From: Rhodanobacter fulvus Jip2
Lineage (GTDB): Bacteria; Pseudomonadota; Gammaproteobacteria; Xanthomonadales; Rhodanobacteraceae
Length of the DNA: 64,000 nucleotides
Direction: 5' to 3'
Assembly: GCF_000264315.1 (NCBI RefSeq)
Contig: NZ_AJXU01000028.1
Coordinates: forward strand, 186,001 to 250,000
Both the position numbers and the translations under genes were made by a program. Under the pieces are notes generated by a model. That model was not told the DNA's origin. It made no database searches and worked only from the letters and a program-made list of their open reading frames with translations. Shown here in pieces: positions 50,052 to 58,978 of this stretch; positions within the stretch are counted from its first letter, which is position 1; every line of letters begins with the position of its first letter.

Positions 50052-52981
50052 GCGTCGTCCCCCAGCGCGGGATTCGGGTTGCGCAGGTGCGCGCCGTAGC
50101 TGGTACGCGGCCGCGTATTGAGTTCGGCCAGCAGGCTGTAATCCAGCGGCGAGGCTTTGGCGTGGCTCACTGCGCTGTCGGGATCAGCGATGTTGCCGAA
50201 GGTGATTGCCTGCGTGGGACACGCGGCCTGGCAGGCGGTGACGATCTCGCCATCGGCGATCTTGCGGTCGTCGCGGTCGGCGGCGATGTGGGCGGTTTCT
50301 ATGCGCTGGATGCAGTAAGTGCATTTCTCCATCACGCCGCGGTTGCGCACAGAGACATCCGGGTTGCGCTGTGCTTTCAGGCTTTCGGTTTTCACGTCAG
50401 CGTATTGCAGGAAGTTGAAGCGGCGCACCTTGTATGGGCAGTTGTTGGAACAGAAGCGCGTGCCGACGCAGCGGTTGTACACCTGCAGGTTCAATCCTTC
50501 GGCGTCGTGCACGGTGGCGCCGACCGGGCACACCACTTCGCAGGGCGCATGTTCGCAATGCATGCACGGCACCGGTTGGTGATGCGTGTATGGCGCGTGG
50601 GCGCTGCCTTCGTAGTAGCGATCCACCCGAATCCAGTGCATTTCGCGGCCACGTTTGACCTGATCGGCGCCCACAATCGGGATGTTGTTCTCGGCCTGGC
50701 AGGCAATGGTGCAGCCCTTGCAGCCGATGCAGGCGTTGAGATCGATCGCCATGCCCCACGCATATTCGCCGGGCGGTTTCGGCGGGTACAGACTGGGTGG
50801 CGTGGCCGGTTCCTCCGGCTGCAGGAATTTCGCGTTTTGCAGATACTCCGCCAGCGTGCCCGCACGGACCGGCGCGCGGCCTTCCATCGCATGGTGATGC
50901 TGGGTGGCCGCCAGCTCGATACGCTCGCCGGTGGCGTGCATCTGCAAGCCGCCTTCGCGCCATGGCGCGGCATGGCTACGCAAGCCGTAAGCATCGAAAC
51001 CCACGCCATCGCCCACGTGCCCCGCATGCCGGCGGCCATGGCCAAGGTGAACGGTGACACTGCGCGCGGCCTGCCCCGGCATGATCCACACCGGTGCGCG
51101 CAGCTGTCGATCACCCACGCGCAACTCCACCACGTCGCCGTTGGCCAGCTTGCGCTCGGCCGCCAACGCGGGACTGATCAAGGCCGCGTTGCCCCAGGTC
51201 AACTGGCTCAGTGGCTTGGGCAATTCCTGCAGCCAGCCGTTGTTGGCGTAACGGCCATCCCATAGCGTGGGGTCGGGGCGAAACAGCAGTTCGAATTCGG
51301 CAGGTGATGCTGGCGGCAACGTGGGCGCCGCGAGAAAACCGGCGTCGATGGCAGGTGGTTTCGCGGGCGTCGTGGCGCTGTCGGCGATCAGGCCCTCGCG
51401 CAGGCTGCGGTTCCAGCTTTCATCGTCGTCGGGATGCCATCGCGTTTGCAGCAAGGCGCGGATGTCCGTTGGTTGCCCGAGCATCGCCGCCAGCAATTGG
51501 TGCATCGAACGGCCCGCATACAGCGGCTCGATCAGCGGCTGCACAATGCTGACCGTGCCATCCCAGGCGCGCAGGTCCGACCAGCTTTCCAAGGCATGCG
51601 CCATCGGCAAATGCCAGTCGCACAAGTGCGCCGTCTCGTCGCGATAAAGACCGAGGTGGATGCGTCGCGGCACCTTGGTCATCGCCTGCGCAAACGGCAG
51701 ATCGGCAGGCGCGTCGTAAGCCGGGTTGGCATCGAGCACCAGCAGTGTGCCGACCTCGCCTGCGTTCATTGCCGTGCACAGGGAAGCCAACGAATCGGCG
51801 GAATCCGCTGTTTCAGTCGGTGCGATGTAATCCACCGTGTGGCCGATATTGCCCAGCGCCTGGTTCAGCAGATGGGCCAGCGCGTGCACCGGCGGCGGCT
51901 GGGTTTCGCCCGCCAGTACCAGCGACTGGCCCTTGTGGGCGAGCAAGTCATCGGCCACGGCGCGTGCCAGCTTTTCATCGACGCCTGCGCCTGCGGCGCT
52001 GCCAACGCCGAGCAAACCGGCAAGCTGGCGCGCGAAAGCGCCGACCTCGTGGTGCGCCAGCGGCCAGCAATGATCGGCCATCGCGCCGGTCAGCGAAGGC
52101 GTGGGCTCCACCGCATAGAGCCGATTCATCTGCGGCGGTTTGCGTTGCTGTGCAAAGGCGCGGGCGTAAGCGAGGCGGCCCGGCATGCTGCCCAGGAAAT
52201 TGGCATCCAGCGCCACGATGCGGCGGGCCTTGTCGAAGTGATGGATCGGTTGCAGCGGCGTCCCGAACGCCAGCGCGGTGCCAGCCAGCGTCTGCCCCTG
52301 CCCTGCCGCTTCGTATTGATGCCAACGGGCGCCGGGAAATTTCTGCAGCAAGGCATCGCGCTGCGCCGCCAGCGTGGGCGAGACGATGGCGCCGCTGAGC
52401 ACGCGCAAACCGCGGCCTTCAGCGGTCGACAGCGTGGCCAGCTCGCCGAACAATTCGTCCCATGTGGCGGCTACGCCACGATGCAGCGGCGTTTGCGAAC
52501 GGTCCGGGTCCCACAGTTCCAGCACCGCCGCCTGCAGTGCCGGCGCGCTGCCGCCGAGGCTGGCCGGGTGTGCCGGGTTGCCCTCGATCTTGGTCGGGCG
52601 GCCCATGTGCGTTTCCACCAGCACGCCGCACACGTCGCCCGCGCAGGCCAGCGCGCTGGCGTAGAAGCGCGCAGTGTCGGCGGCCATGCCTTCGGGTTGG
52701 CGCAGCCACGGCACCAGTTGCTCCTGCGGTGGCGAACTGCAAGCGGCGAGTCCGGCCAGTGCCAGCGAAGCGCCCAGCAGCTTGATGAAGCGACGCCGAT
52801 CCATCGGTGCCAGCGCCGCCAGTTGCGGCAGCGCGGTGTGCAGGGTGTCGCGCCAGTGCGCGTCGTCGGCCAGTTCCTCCAGCGCACGCCAGAAACGCGG
52901 GCCGCGCGCATCCATGCCATCCATGCGCTGGCGTAGCGCCTGCATCGCGACATCGGCGGCGGGGGTCGTGGCGCGGCTCAT
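50048..52981 (-). CDS. actB: Alternative complex III subunit ActB (iron-sulfur / molybdopterin-like)
   Basis: 977-residue fusion of a molybdopterin-oxidoreductase-like domain without cofactor (B1) and a four-cluster ferredoxin domain (B2). Near residue 62 is DRRRFIKLLGASLALAGLAAC, quoted in part, a twin-Arg-like signal ending in a lipobox. B2 motifs near 725-930 are CIGCKGCTIACQAENN, CMHCEHAPCEVVCPVGA, CVGTRFCSNNCPYKV and KCTYCIQRIE with ACQAACPTQAI, giving three [4Fe-4S] and one [3Fe-4S] type sites. ATG at 52981 overlaps the ActA stop by 4 bases; ATG at 52990 is less likely. The long pre-signal N-terminus is typical of ActB. Confidence 0.93.
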   Translation of the reverse strand: MSRATTPAADVAMQALRQRMDGMDARGPRFWRALEELADDAHWRDTLHTALPQLAALAPMDRRRFIKLLGASLALAGLAACSSPPQEQLVPWLRQPEGMAADTARFYASALACAGDVCGVLVETHMGRPTKIEGNPAHPASLGGSAPALQAAVLELWDPDRSQTPLHRGVAATWDELFGELATLSTAEGRGLRVLSGAIVSPTLAAQRDALLQKFPGARWHQYEAAGQGQTLAGTALAFGTPLQPIHHFDKARRIVALDANFLGSMPGRLAYARAFAQQRKPPQMNRLYAVEPTPSLTGAMADHCWPLAHHEVGAFARQLAGLLGVGSAAGAGVDEKLARAVADDLLAHKGQSLVLAGETQPPPVHALAHLLNQALGNIGHTVDYIAPTETADSADSLASLCTAMNAGEVGTLLVLDANPAYDAPADLPFAQAMTKVPRRIHLGLYRDETAHLCDWHLPMAHALESWSDLRAWDGTVSIVQPLIEPLYAGRSMHQLLAAMLGQPTDIRALLQTRWHPDDDESWNRSLREGLIADSATTPAKPPAIDAGFLAAPTLPPASPAEFELLFRPDPTLWDGRYANNGWLQELPKPLSQLTWGNAALISPALAAERKLANGDVVELRVGDRQLRAPVWIMPGQAARSVTVHLGHGRRHAGHVGDGVGFDAYGLRSHAAPWREGGLQMHATGERIELAATQHHHAMEGRAPVRAGTLAEYLQNAKFLQPEEPATPPSLYPPKPPGEYAWGMAIDLNACIGCKGCTIACQAENNIPIVGADQVKRGREMHWIRVDRYYEGSAHAPYTHHQPVPCMHCEHAPCEVVCPVGATVHDAEGLNLQVYNRCVGTRFCSNNCPYKVRRFNFLQYADVKTESLKAQRNPDVSVRNRGVMEKCTYCIQRIETAHIAADRDDRKIADGEIVTACQAACPTQAITFGNIADPDSAVSHAKASPLDYSLLAELNTRPRTSYGAHLRNPNPALGDDA

Positions 52982-53625
52982 CGGTGACACACCGAGCAGT
53001 CGGACAGGCGGCGCGCATCAATGTGGTAGCGACGCACCAGGACCATGCCCAGGGCAGCCTGATCCTTCGCCTGCCAGGTCATGTCGAACACCTTGTTGCG
53101 CGGGCGCAGGTATTTTTGCGGTGCGCGATGGCAGTCCAGGCACCATTGCATCGACAGCGGTTTGGCGCGCCAGGTCAGCGGCATGCGATCCACCCGGCCA
53201 TGACAGGTGACGCAGCCCACGCCCTTGGCCACGTGGATGCTGTGATTGAAATACACGAAGTCCGGCAACTGGTGCACGCGCTGCCAATGCAACGCTACGC
53301 CGTGGCGCCAGCTATCGACCACGGGCTTCAGCGCGGCGGTGTCGGTGTAGAGCTGGGAGTGGCAGGTCATGCAGGTGGACAGCGGCGGGATGCCGGCGAA
53401 GGCGCTGGTCTCCACCGAGCTGTGGCAATAGCGGCAATCGATGCCGTCATCGCCCACGTGATGCTTGTGGCTGAAAGGCACGGGTTGCTCCACCGGTTCA
53501 CCGACACCATGCGGTTCGGCGGTACTCGCGCGCCAGATCAGGGCGCCGCCCACCAGCGACACGAGAACGACGAGCAGTACGAGTTGCACGTACAACCCGA
53601 AGCGCGGATGAAAAACCTGACCCAT
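52978..53625 (-). CDS. actA: Alternative complex III subunit ActA, pentaheme cytochrome c
   Basis: 215 residues: one N-terminal helix (about 13-32) and five CxxCH heme sites, CRYCH, CMTCH, CVTCH, CLDCH and CSVCH, spread to the C-terminus. The plan is exactly that of ActA. It is the first gene of the operon, with 69 bases between its ATG and the stop of the next upstream gene. That gap contains the 16-base palindrome CCGCGCGATCGCGCGG (53644-53659). Confidence 0.94.
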   Translation of the reverse strand: MGQVFHPRFGLYVQLVLLVVLVSLVGGALIWRASTAEPHGVGEPVEQPVPFSHKHHVGDDGIDCRYCHSSVETSAFAGIPPLSTCMTCHSQLYTDTAALKPVVDSWRHGVALHWQRVHQLPDFVYFNHSIHVAKGVGCVTCHGRVDRMPLTWRAKPLSMQWCLDCHRAPQKYLRPRNKVFDMTWQAKDQAALGMVLVRRYHIDARRLSDCSVCHR

Positions 53626-53643
53626 GGATGTTCCATTGCAACA

Positions 53644-53659
53644 CCGCGCGATCGCGCGG
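53644..53659. promoter_or_regulatory. 16-base palindrome upstream of the act-cox operon
   Basis: CCGCGCGATCGCGCGG is a perfect dyad 18 bases before the actA ATG, within a 69-base gap. It could be an operator or the end of the upstream gene's transcript; no recognised consensus. Confidence 0.3.
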
Positions 53660-53694
53660 GAACCACCCGCGCCGTGACGCGCGGACGCCCTTGC

Positions 53695-54192
53695 TCACGA
53701 CATCAAGGTGGGCTTGTCGTACGGCAATGGTGTGGCGGACGTGGCCGCCAGCGCGGCATCGGCGCGTGCCAGCATCTCCTTGTCGCCATCCACCACCACC
53801 AGCACATGGCCGGCGGCGATCTCGTCCTCGAATGTGCGCCGCACGGTATCGGGCTCCTCGGTGCCGGTGAGCATGCCCATCCAGCCGCCGACGGCTGCGC
53901 CCACCAGCGTCATCGCCGCCACGCCCGCCAGCGTCAGGCCGAGTGGCGCAATGGTGACGGCCACGATGCCTGCCAGCAGACCGCTGGCGCCGCCGCCCAC
54001 CAGACCTTTCACGCCGCCGCCCGCGAAGTCGCCACTGGTCTCCTGGTGATCGTCGGGGATGGCCTGCTTCTCGATGCTGTCGCTGGCGATCAGCGAAATA
54101 TCCTCTTTCGGAATGCCCGCGCGGCGCAGCGCATCGACCGCGTCTTCGGCACCGCGGACGTCGGGCGTTGTGAATACGTGACGTGTCTTCAT
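53695..54192 (-). CDS. General-stress-type membrane protein with glycine-rich helices
   Basis: 165 residues. An N-terminal alpha/beta segment (FTTPDVRGAEDAVDALRRAG) like the low-temperature/general stress (17M-like or DUF1269-like) proteins, followed by two Gly/Ala-rich helices (GGGVKGLVGGGASGLLAGIVA, quoted in part, and VAAMTLVGAAVGGWMGML) that may insert in the membrane, then an acidic alpha/beta tail with HVLVVVDGDKEML. Function unknown. It is monocistronic or precedes the act-cox operon by 69 bases. Confidence 0.75.
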   Translation of the reverse strand: MKTRHVFTTPDVRGAEDAVDALRRAGIPKEDISLIASDSIEKQAIPDDHQETSGDFAGGGVKGLVGGGASGLLAGIVAVTIAPLGLTLAGVAAMTLVGAAVGGWMGMLTGTEEPDTVRRTFEDEIAAGHVLVVVDGDKEMLARADAALAATSATPLPYDKPTLMS

Positions 54193-54288
54193 GTCACCTC
54201 CTGCGCAGTCGACGGATGCCGTCGATCTTGGTGGCGGCGCGGTGACCAGTGCGTGATGGACGGCTGAATCGCGCCTTCGCTGCAGCGC

Positions 54289-54735
54289 TCACGGCGTATC
54301 CGCATCCATCCTGATCAGGGCCAAACCTGCGTCGGGATCGAAGCGGCGGTGCAGATGCGCCGGTGTCTCCGTGACAACGACCTCCAGCGTCGGGCGCACA
54401 TGGCCCTCCAGCAAATGGCCGCCCAAAGCCTGGCCGTCCGGTTGACCCAGTACGGCATGCATGTGCAGTTTCGGCTCGCCATCCTTCAGCGCCACATCGC
54501 CCAGCAACGCCACCACTTCGCACTGGTTGTCCACGGGGTTGCGCCGGTAGGTTTTCTTGTCCCACTCGAAGTAGCCCAGCACGGCGCGCTCGAACGCGCC
54601 GATCGCGGTGAGGTGCGCTGCACTGAGCTTCTGTGCCGTGGCGAACGACTGCAGGCAAGCGGTGACTTCATCGCCCGTTTCCAGAATCACCGCCCAAGTC
54701 TTGCTGCCGTCGTCGTGGATCAATTTGTGCTGCAT
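54289..54735 (-). CDS. PPC (DUF296) domain protein
   Basis: 148 residues comprising a single PPC/DUF296 domain, a trimeric fold known from AT-hook proteins of plants and free-standing in bacteria. Marks: VILETGDEVTACLQSFA, LTAIGAFERAVLGYF, LLGDVALKDGEPKLHMHAVLG (quoted in part) with the conserved histidines, and GHLLEGHVRPTLEV. No AT-hook is present, so DNA binding is not expected. It lies 24 bases after the YdiJ-like gene on the same strand. Confidence 0.85.
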   Translation of the reverse strand: MQHKLIHDDGSKTWAVILETGDEVTACLQSFATAQKLSAAHLTAIGAFERAVLGYFEWDKKTYRRNPVDNQCEVVALLGDVALKDGEPKLHMHAVLGQPDGQALGGHLLEGHVRPTLEVVVTETPAHLHRRFDPDAGLALIRMDADTP

Positions 54736-54759
54736 GTTTGCCTCCGTGTTGCTGACCGT

Positions 54760-57700
54760 TCAACGGCCGTCCGTATCGAGTGGCTGGAATGCCGTACCTT
54801 CGTGCTGCCGCAGCGCCATCGCCAGCACCTGCGCCAGGCCCATGGCTTCGCGGCCCGTGCATTGGGCGATCTGCTGGCGACAACTGAAGCCGTTGGTGAT
54901 GATCAAGGTGTCCGCGCTGGCCGCGCGCACGGCGGGCAGCAGTTGCAGCTCGCCGATGGCGCGCGACACGCCCACATGGCGCGCATCGAAGCCGAACGAG
55001 CCGGCCATGCCGCAGCAGCCGGCATCGAGGAATTCTGCGTCCAGTCCCAGCTTGCCGAGCAGGTGCTTTTCCGCATCCGTGCCGATCACCGCGTGATGGT
55101 GGCAATGCGCGTGCACCAGCGCCTTGCGTTTTAGCACCGGTGGCGCGTAACCGATCTGGTCCAGGAATTCGCTGAGCAGAAACGTGTTGCGCGACAGCCA
55201 GTGGGCGCGCTCGTCGCCGGGGAAAAGGTTGGGCAGCTCGTCGCGGAAGCTGGCCACGCACGACGGCTCCAGCCCCACCACCGGCAGTCCGCTGTCGATG
55301 TCCGCGGCCAGCGCCCGCATGCTGTCTTGCAGCTGATGGCGTGCCAGATTCAGCATGCCTTCCGCGTACAGTGGCCGCGCGCAGCACACCGCGGGGCGCG
55401 GCACGCGCACGGCGTAACCGATCGATTCAAGCACCGCGACGGCATCTTTCAGCGGCTCGGGATGCAGGTAGTTGTTGAAGGTGTCCGGCCACAACACCAC
55501 GGCGGGTTTGTCCGCGTCACCGGGTGGGCGCGCGAAGAACCAGTCGCGGAATGTCTCGCTGGCGAAATGCGGCAGGGTGCGTTCCGCCGCGATGCCGCCG
55601 ATCGCCTTGAACACGCGCGACACGCCCGGTGCGCGCAAGAGGAAATTCGCCAGCCAGGGCACTTTCGAGGCGGCGCGCGCCCACCAGAAGATCAGGCCCA
55701 TCGCATACGCCGCGCGCGGGCGCAGCCGGTGGCGGTAGTGATGCGACATGAACTCGGCCTTGCAGGTGGCCATGTCCACGTTCACCGGGCAATCGCTCTT
55801 GCAGCCCTTGCAGGCCAGGCACAGGTCCAGCGCGTCGCGTACCGGTTCGCTGCGCCAGCCGCCATGCATCGGGTCGCCCTGCAGCATCTCGAACAGCAGA
55901 TGGGCGCGGCCGCGGGTGGAATACTTCTCCTCGTGGGTGGCGCGATAGCTGGGACACATCACGCCGCCACGCTTGTTGCGGCAGTTGCCCACGCCCACGC
56001 AGCGGCGGGTGGCCTGGGCAAAGCTGCTGCCGTCGTCGCGCCAGGCGAACTGGGTTTTCAGTTTGGGCGGCCGGTAGCCGGGGCCAGTGCGCAGGTCGGC
56101 GTCCATCGGGTTGGGGGCGACGATCTTGCCGGGGTTCATGCGGCCGTGCGGATCCCATAGCGCCTTGAACTCGCCGAACGCGCGCACCAGTTCATCGCCG
56201 AACATCTTGGGCAGGAACGACGCGCGCACCTGGCCATCGCCGTGCTCGCCGGAAAGCGAGCCGCCAAAGCTCAGCACCAGGTCCGATGCCTCGTCCATGA
56301 ACGCGCGCCATTGCGATACCGCTTCGGGCGTGGACAGGTCGAAGTCGATCCGGCAGTGGATGCAGCCATCGCCGAAATGACCGTACAGCGCGCAGCTGTA
56401 GTCATATTTGGCCAGCAACGCGCGGAAGCCGCGCAGGTAGGCGCCCACCTTGTCCGGCGGAATCGCCGCATCCTCCCAGCCCGGATGGCCGTCCGGCTGG
56501 CCGGGCACGCGGGCGGTGGCGCCGAGGCCGGACTCGCGGATCAGCCACAGCATCTTCTCCTCGGCCAGGTCATCGAACAGCTTCATGCTGGGCGCGTCGT
56601 CCCTGCCCTTCAGCGCGTCCATCACGCGCCGTGCCTTGCTGTCGGCCTCATCCTTGCTGTCGCCGCCGAATTCCACCAGCAGCCAGCCGCCGCCCGGCGG
56701 CAGCAGCGCGCGATCCTTCGGATGCATGTCCTTGCGCTTCATGTCGGCAATCAGCGCGTCGTCGATGCCCTCAAGACCGATCGGCCCGAACCCGAGGATC
56801 TGCGGTACGTGATCGCCGGCGAGAAACACGTCGCGATAGCCCAGCACCAGCAGCGAGCGCACGGGTGGGCTGGGCACCAGTCGCAACTCGGCCTCAAGGA
56901 TGGTGACGCAGGTGCCCTCGGTGCCGACCAGCGCACGCGCCACGTTGAAACCGTTTTCCGGCAGCAATTCGTCCAGGTTGTAGCCGGATACGCGACGCGG
57001 GATCTTCGGGTAGCGGGCGCGGATCAGGTCGGCGTAACGGTCGCGGATGGCTTTCAGCCCCGCATAGATTTCGCCGCGCCGCCCGCCGCCAAGGATGATC
57101 GCCTCCAGCTCGTCGTCGCTGGTCGGGCCGACGTGCATGCGCACACCGTCGCAGGTGACGATGTCCAGCGAATGCACGTTGTCGGCGGTGCGCCCGGCCA
57201 TCACCGAATGCACGCCGCAGGAATTGTTGCCGACCATGCCGCCGAGCGTGTTGTGCGCGTGGGTGGAGGGGTCGGGGCCGAAGGTGAGGTGGTGTTTTTC
57301 CGCCGCATCGCGCAGGTCGTCGAGCACGCAACCGGGCTCCACCCTGGCGCGTTGCGCGTCCACGTCGATCGCCACGATGCGATCCAGGTGACGCGAGAAA
57401 TCCATCACCACCGCGGTGTTGCAGCACTGCCCGGCCAGGCTGGTGCCGCCGCCGCGCGAAAGTACTGGTGCGTCGTGCGTGGCGCAGATACGCAACACCG
57501 CCAGCACGTCGTCCACGTCGTGCGGCATCACTACGCCGATGGGTACCTGGCGGTAGATCGAGCCATCGGTGGCATACAGCGCGCGGCTGCCGTCGTCGAA
57601 GCCGACTTCGCCTTTCACATGCTGTCGCAGGTCGTTGGACAGCGCGGCCGCCGCGGCGGTGGAGAACGCACCGTCGCTGCTGTGGCTGTGGTGCACGCGT

Positions 57701-57846
57701 GGCGGCGGCAACGGCAGGCCTTCGGCCGAGGCGTTGTTGGCACGACGCGAGCCCAGCCGCTGCGTGTCCCCCTGGCGCGGCGGACGCAAGGCAGGGTCGT
57801 CTGTGCGCTGGTTCATGCTGGCGCTCGGCCGCGGATCAGTGGACAT
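54760..57846 (-). CDS. YdiJ-like FAD and iron-sulfur dehydrogenase
   Basis: 1028 residues, close to E. coli YdiJ (about 1018), a D-2-hydroxyglutarate dehydrogenase. N-terminal half: FAD-binding PCMH fold with PVLSRGGGTSLAGQCCN and NTLGGMVGNNSCGVHSV, then the C-terminal FAD-oxidase cap with YGHFGDGCIHCRIDFD and LSGEHGDGQVRASFLP. C-terminal half: ferredoxin-like CVGVGNCRNKRGGVMCPSY and CLACKGCKSDCPVNVD, then CCG domains (AVCCARPLY, DAGCCGMAGSFG). ATG at 57846 has AGGGGG six bases away and overlaps the upstream gene by 11 bases; ATG at 57816 is an alternative. Substrate, D-lactate or D-2-hydroxyglutarate, is not decided by sequence. Confidence 0.9.
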   Translation of the reverse strand: MSTDPRPSASMNQRTDDPALRPPRQGDTQRLGSRRANNASAEGLPLPPPRVHHSHSSDGAFSTAAAAALSNDLRQHVKGEVGFDDGSRALYATDGSIYRQVPIGVVMPHDVDDVLAVLRICATHDAPVLSRGGGTSLAGQCCNTAVVMDFSRHLDRIVAIDVDAQRARVEPGCVLDDLRDAAEKHHLTFGPDPSTHAHNTLGGMVGNNSCGVHSVMAGRTADNVHSLDIVTCDGVRMHVGPTSDDELEAIILGGGRRGEIYAGLKAIRDRYADLIRARYPKIPRRVSGYNLDELLPENGFNVARALVGTEGTCVTILEAELRLVPSPPVRSLLVLGYRDVFLAGDHVPQILGFGPIGLEGIDDALIADMKRKDMHPKDRALLPPGGGWLLVEFGGDSKDEADSKARRVMDALKGRDDAPSMKLFDDLAEEKMLWLIRESGLGATARVPGQPDGHPGWEDAAIPPDKVGAYLRGFRALLAKYDYSCALYGHFGDGCIHCRIDFDLSTPEAVSQWRAFMDEASDLVLSFGGSLSGEHGDGQVRASFLPKMFGDELVRAFGEFKALWDPHGRMNPGKIVAPNPMDADLRTGPGYRPPKLKTQFAWRDDGSSFAQATRRCVGVGNCRNKRGGVMCPSYRATHEEKYSTRGRAHLLFEMLQGDPMHGGWRSEPVRDALDLCLACKGCKSDCPVNVDMATCKAEFMSHHYRHRLRPRAAYAMGLIFWWARAASKVPWLANFLLRAPGVSRVFKAIGGIAAERTLPHFASETFRDWFFARPPGDADKPAVVLWPDTFNNYLHPEPLKDAVAVLESIGYAVRVPRPAVCCARPLYAEGMLNLARHQLQDSMRALAADIDSGLPVVGLEPSCVASFRDELPNLFPGDERAHWLSRNTFLLSEFLDQIGYAPPVLKRKALVHAHCHHHAVIGTDAEKHLLGKLGLDAEFLDAGCCGMAGSFGFDARHVGVSRAIGELQLLPAVRAASADTLIITNGFSCRQQIAQCTGREAMGLAQVLAMALRQHEGTAFQPLDTDGR

Positions 57847-58978
57847 GACCGGCCCCCTGATCGCTTGCCACGCGATAACGCTGCACGTCGGCCTGCTTCA
57901 GTACCAGGCCCAGGCCGGGACGATCCGCATCGACCCGCAGCGCGCCTTCGCGCAGTGTGGGCAGGCCATCGAAGAACATCGCCTCGATGCGGCTGTGGTC
58001 GTGGAAGTATTCCAGGTGCAGGACGTTGTCGAGTGCGCTGCATACGTGGGCGTGCAGGGTCGGCGCGCAGTGCGCGGAGACCGGTACGCCAAAGCCCCGC
58101 GCCAGCGATGCGGCCTGCAGGAAACCGCTGAAACCGCCGCATCGGGTGCTGTCGATCTGCAGTACATCGACGGCGCCGGCGGCGAGCATGCGGCGGAAGT
58201 GCCACGTGTCCCACCCATATTCGCCGGCTGCGATCGCCATGCCATGCGGCGCTTGATCGCGCAACAGCCGCAGCCCTTCCAGATCGTCGGACGACACCGG
58301 CTCCGCGAACCAGCACACTTGCTCCCGCGCGTAGGCATCGGCCAACGCCAAGGCTTGCTGGCGCGTGTATGCACCATTGGCATCCACCATCAGATCCACT
58401 TCGGGCCCGATGGCTTCGCGTGCGACGTGCACGCGCGCCGGATCGTCTTGCGGCTGGCTGCCGACTTTCATCTTGACGCGCGTGATGCCCTCTTTCGCCC
58501 AGCCGGCGAGTTGTTGCTGCAACCGTTCGGTCGTGTAGGAGGTGAAGCCGCCGCTGCCATACACGGGCACCGCGTCGCGCGCCGCGCCCAGCAGGCGCAG
58601 CACGGAGGTTTCATGCAGCCGCGCCTTCAGGTCCCACAAGGCGTGGTCGACGGCGGCAATCGCCATCAGGCCGACGCCGGGGCGGCCGATGTTGCGCAAG
58701 GCGCGGTTCATTGCGGCCCACGCGGCGGGGATATCATCCGCATCGGCGCCCAGCAGGCAACCGCGCAGCGGGTCGGCGATCAACGCCGCCGCAGCGGGGT
58801 GAGCGTAGGTGTAACCCAGCCCGGCCTGGCCGCCCGCGCTCACCTGCGCCAGCACCAGGGTGGTGGCGTCCCAGGCGATGGTGCCGTCCGCTTCCGGCGC
58901 GTCGGTGGGGATGCGATAGGCGCTGGCCTCGACGCTGGCGATCCGGCGCCCCGCCGCGATGGGCGGGGTCGCGGTCAC
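57836..58978 (-). CDS. Mandelate racemase/muconate lactonizing family enzyme
   Basis: 380 residues of the enolase superfamily. Barrel features: KMKVGSQPQDDPARV with the catalytic Lys pair region, DLMVDANGAYT (first metal Asp), WFAEPVSSDDLEGL (Glu), IAAGEYGWDTWHF (third metal residue) and SAHCAPTLHAH. The lid is VEASAYRIPTDAPEADGTIAW. It acts on a carboxylate with abstraction of an alpha proton; the substrate is probably a sugar acid or similar. It overlaps the TPP enzyme gene by 4 bases and the YdiJ-like gene by 11, so the three form one transcript. Confidence 0.88.
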   Translation of the reverse strand: MTATPPIAAGRRIASVEASAYRIPTDAPEADGTIAWDATTLVLAQVSAGGQAGLGYTYAHPAAAALIADPLRGCLLGADADDIPAAWAAMNRALRNIGRPGVGLMAIAAVDHALWDLKARLHETSVLRLLGAARDAVPVYGSGGFTSYTTERLQQQLAGWAKEGITRVKMKVGSQPQDDPARVHVAREAIGPEVDLMVDANGAYTRQQALALADAYAREQVCWFAEPVSSDDLEGLRLLRDQAPHGMAIAAGEYGWDTWHFRRMLAAGAVDVLQIDSTRCGGFSGFLQAASLARGFGVPVSAHCAPTLHAHVCSALDNVLHLEYFHDHSRIEAMFFDGLPTLREGALRVDADRPGLGLVLKQADVQRYRVASDQGAGHVH

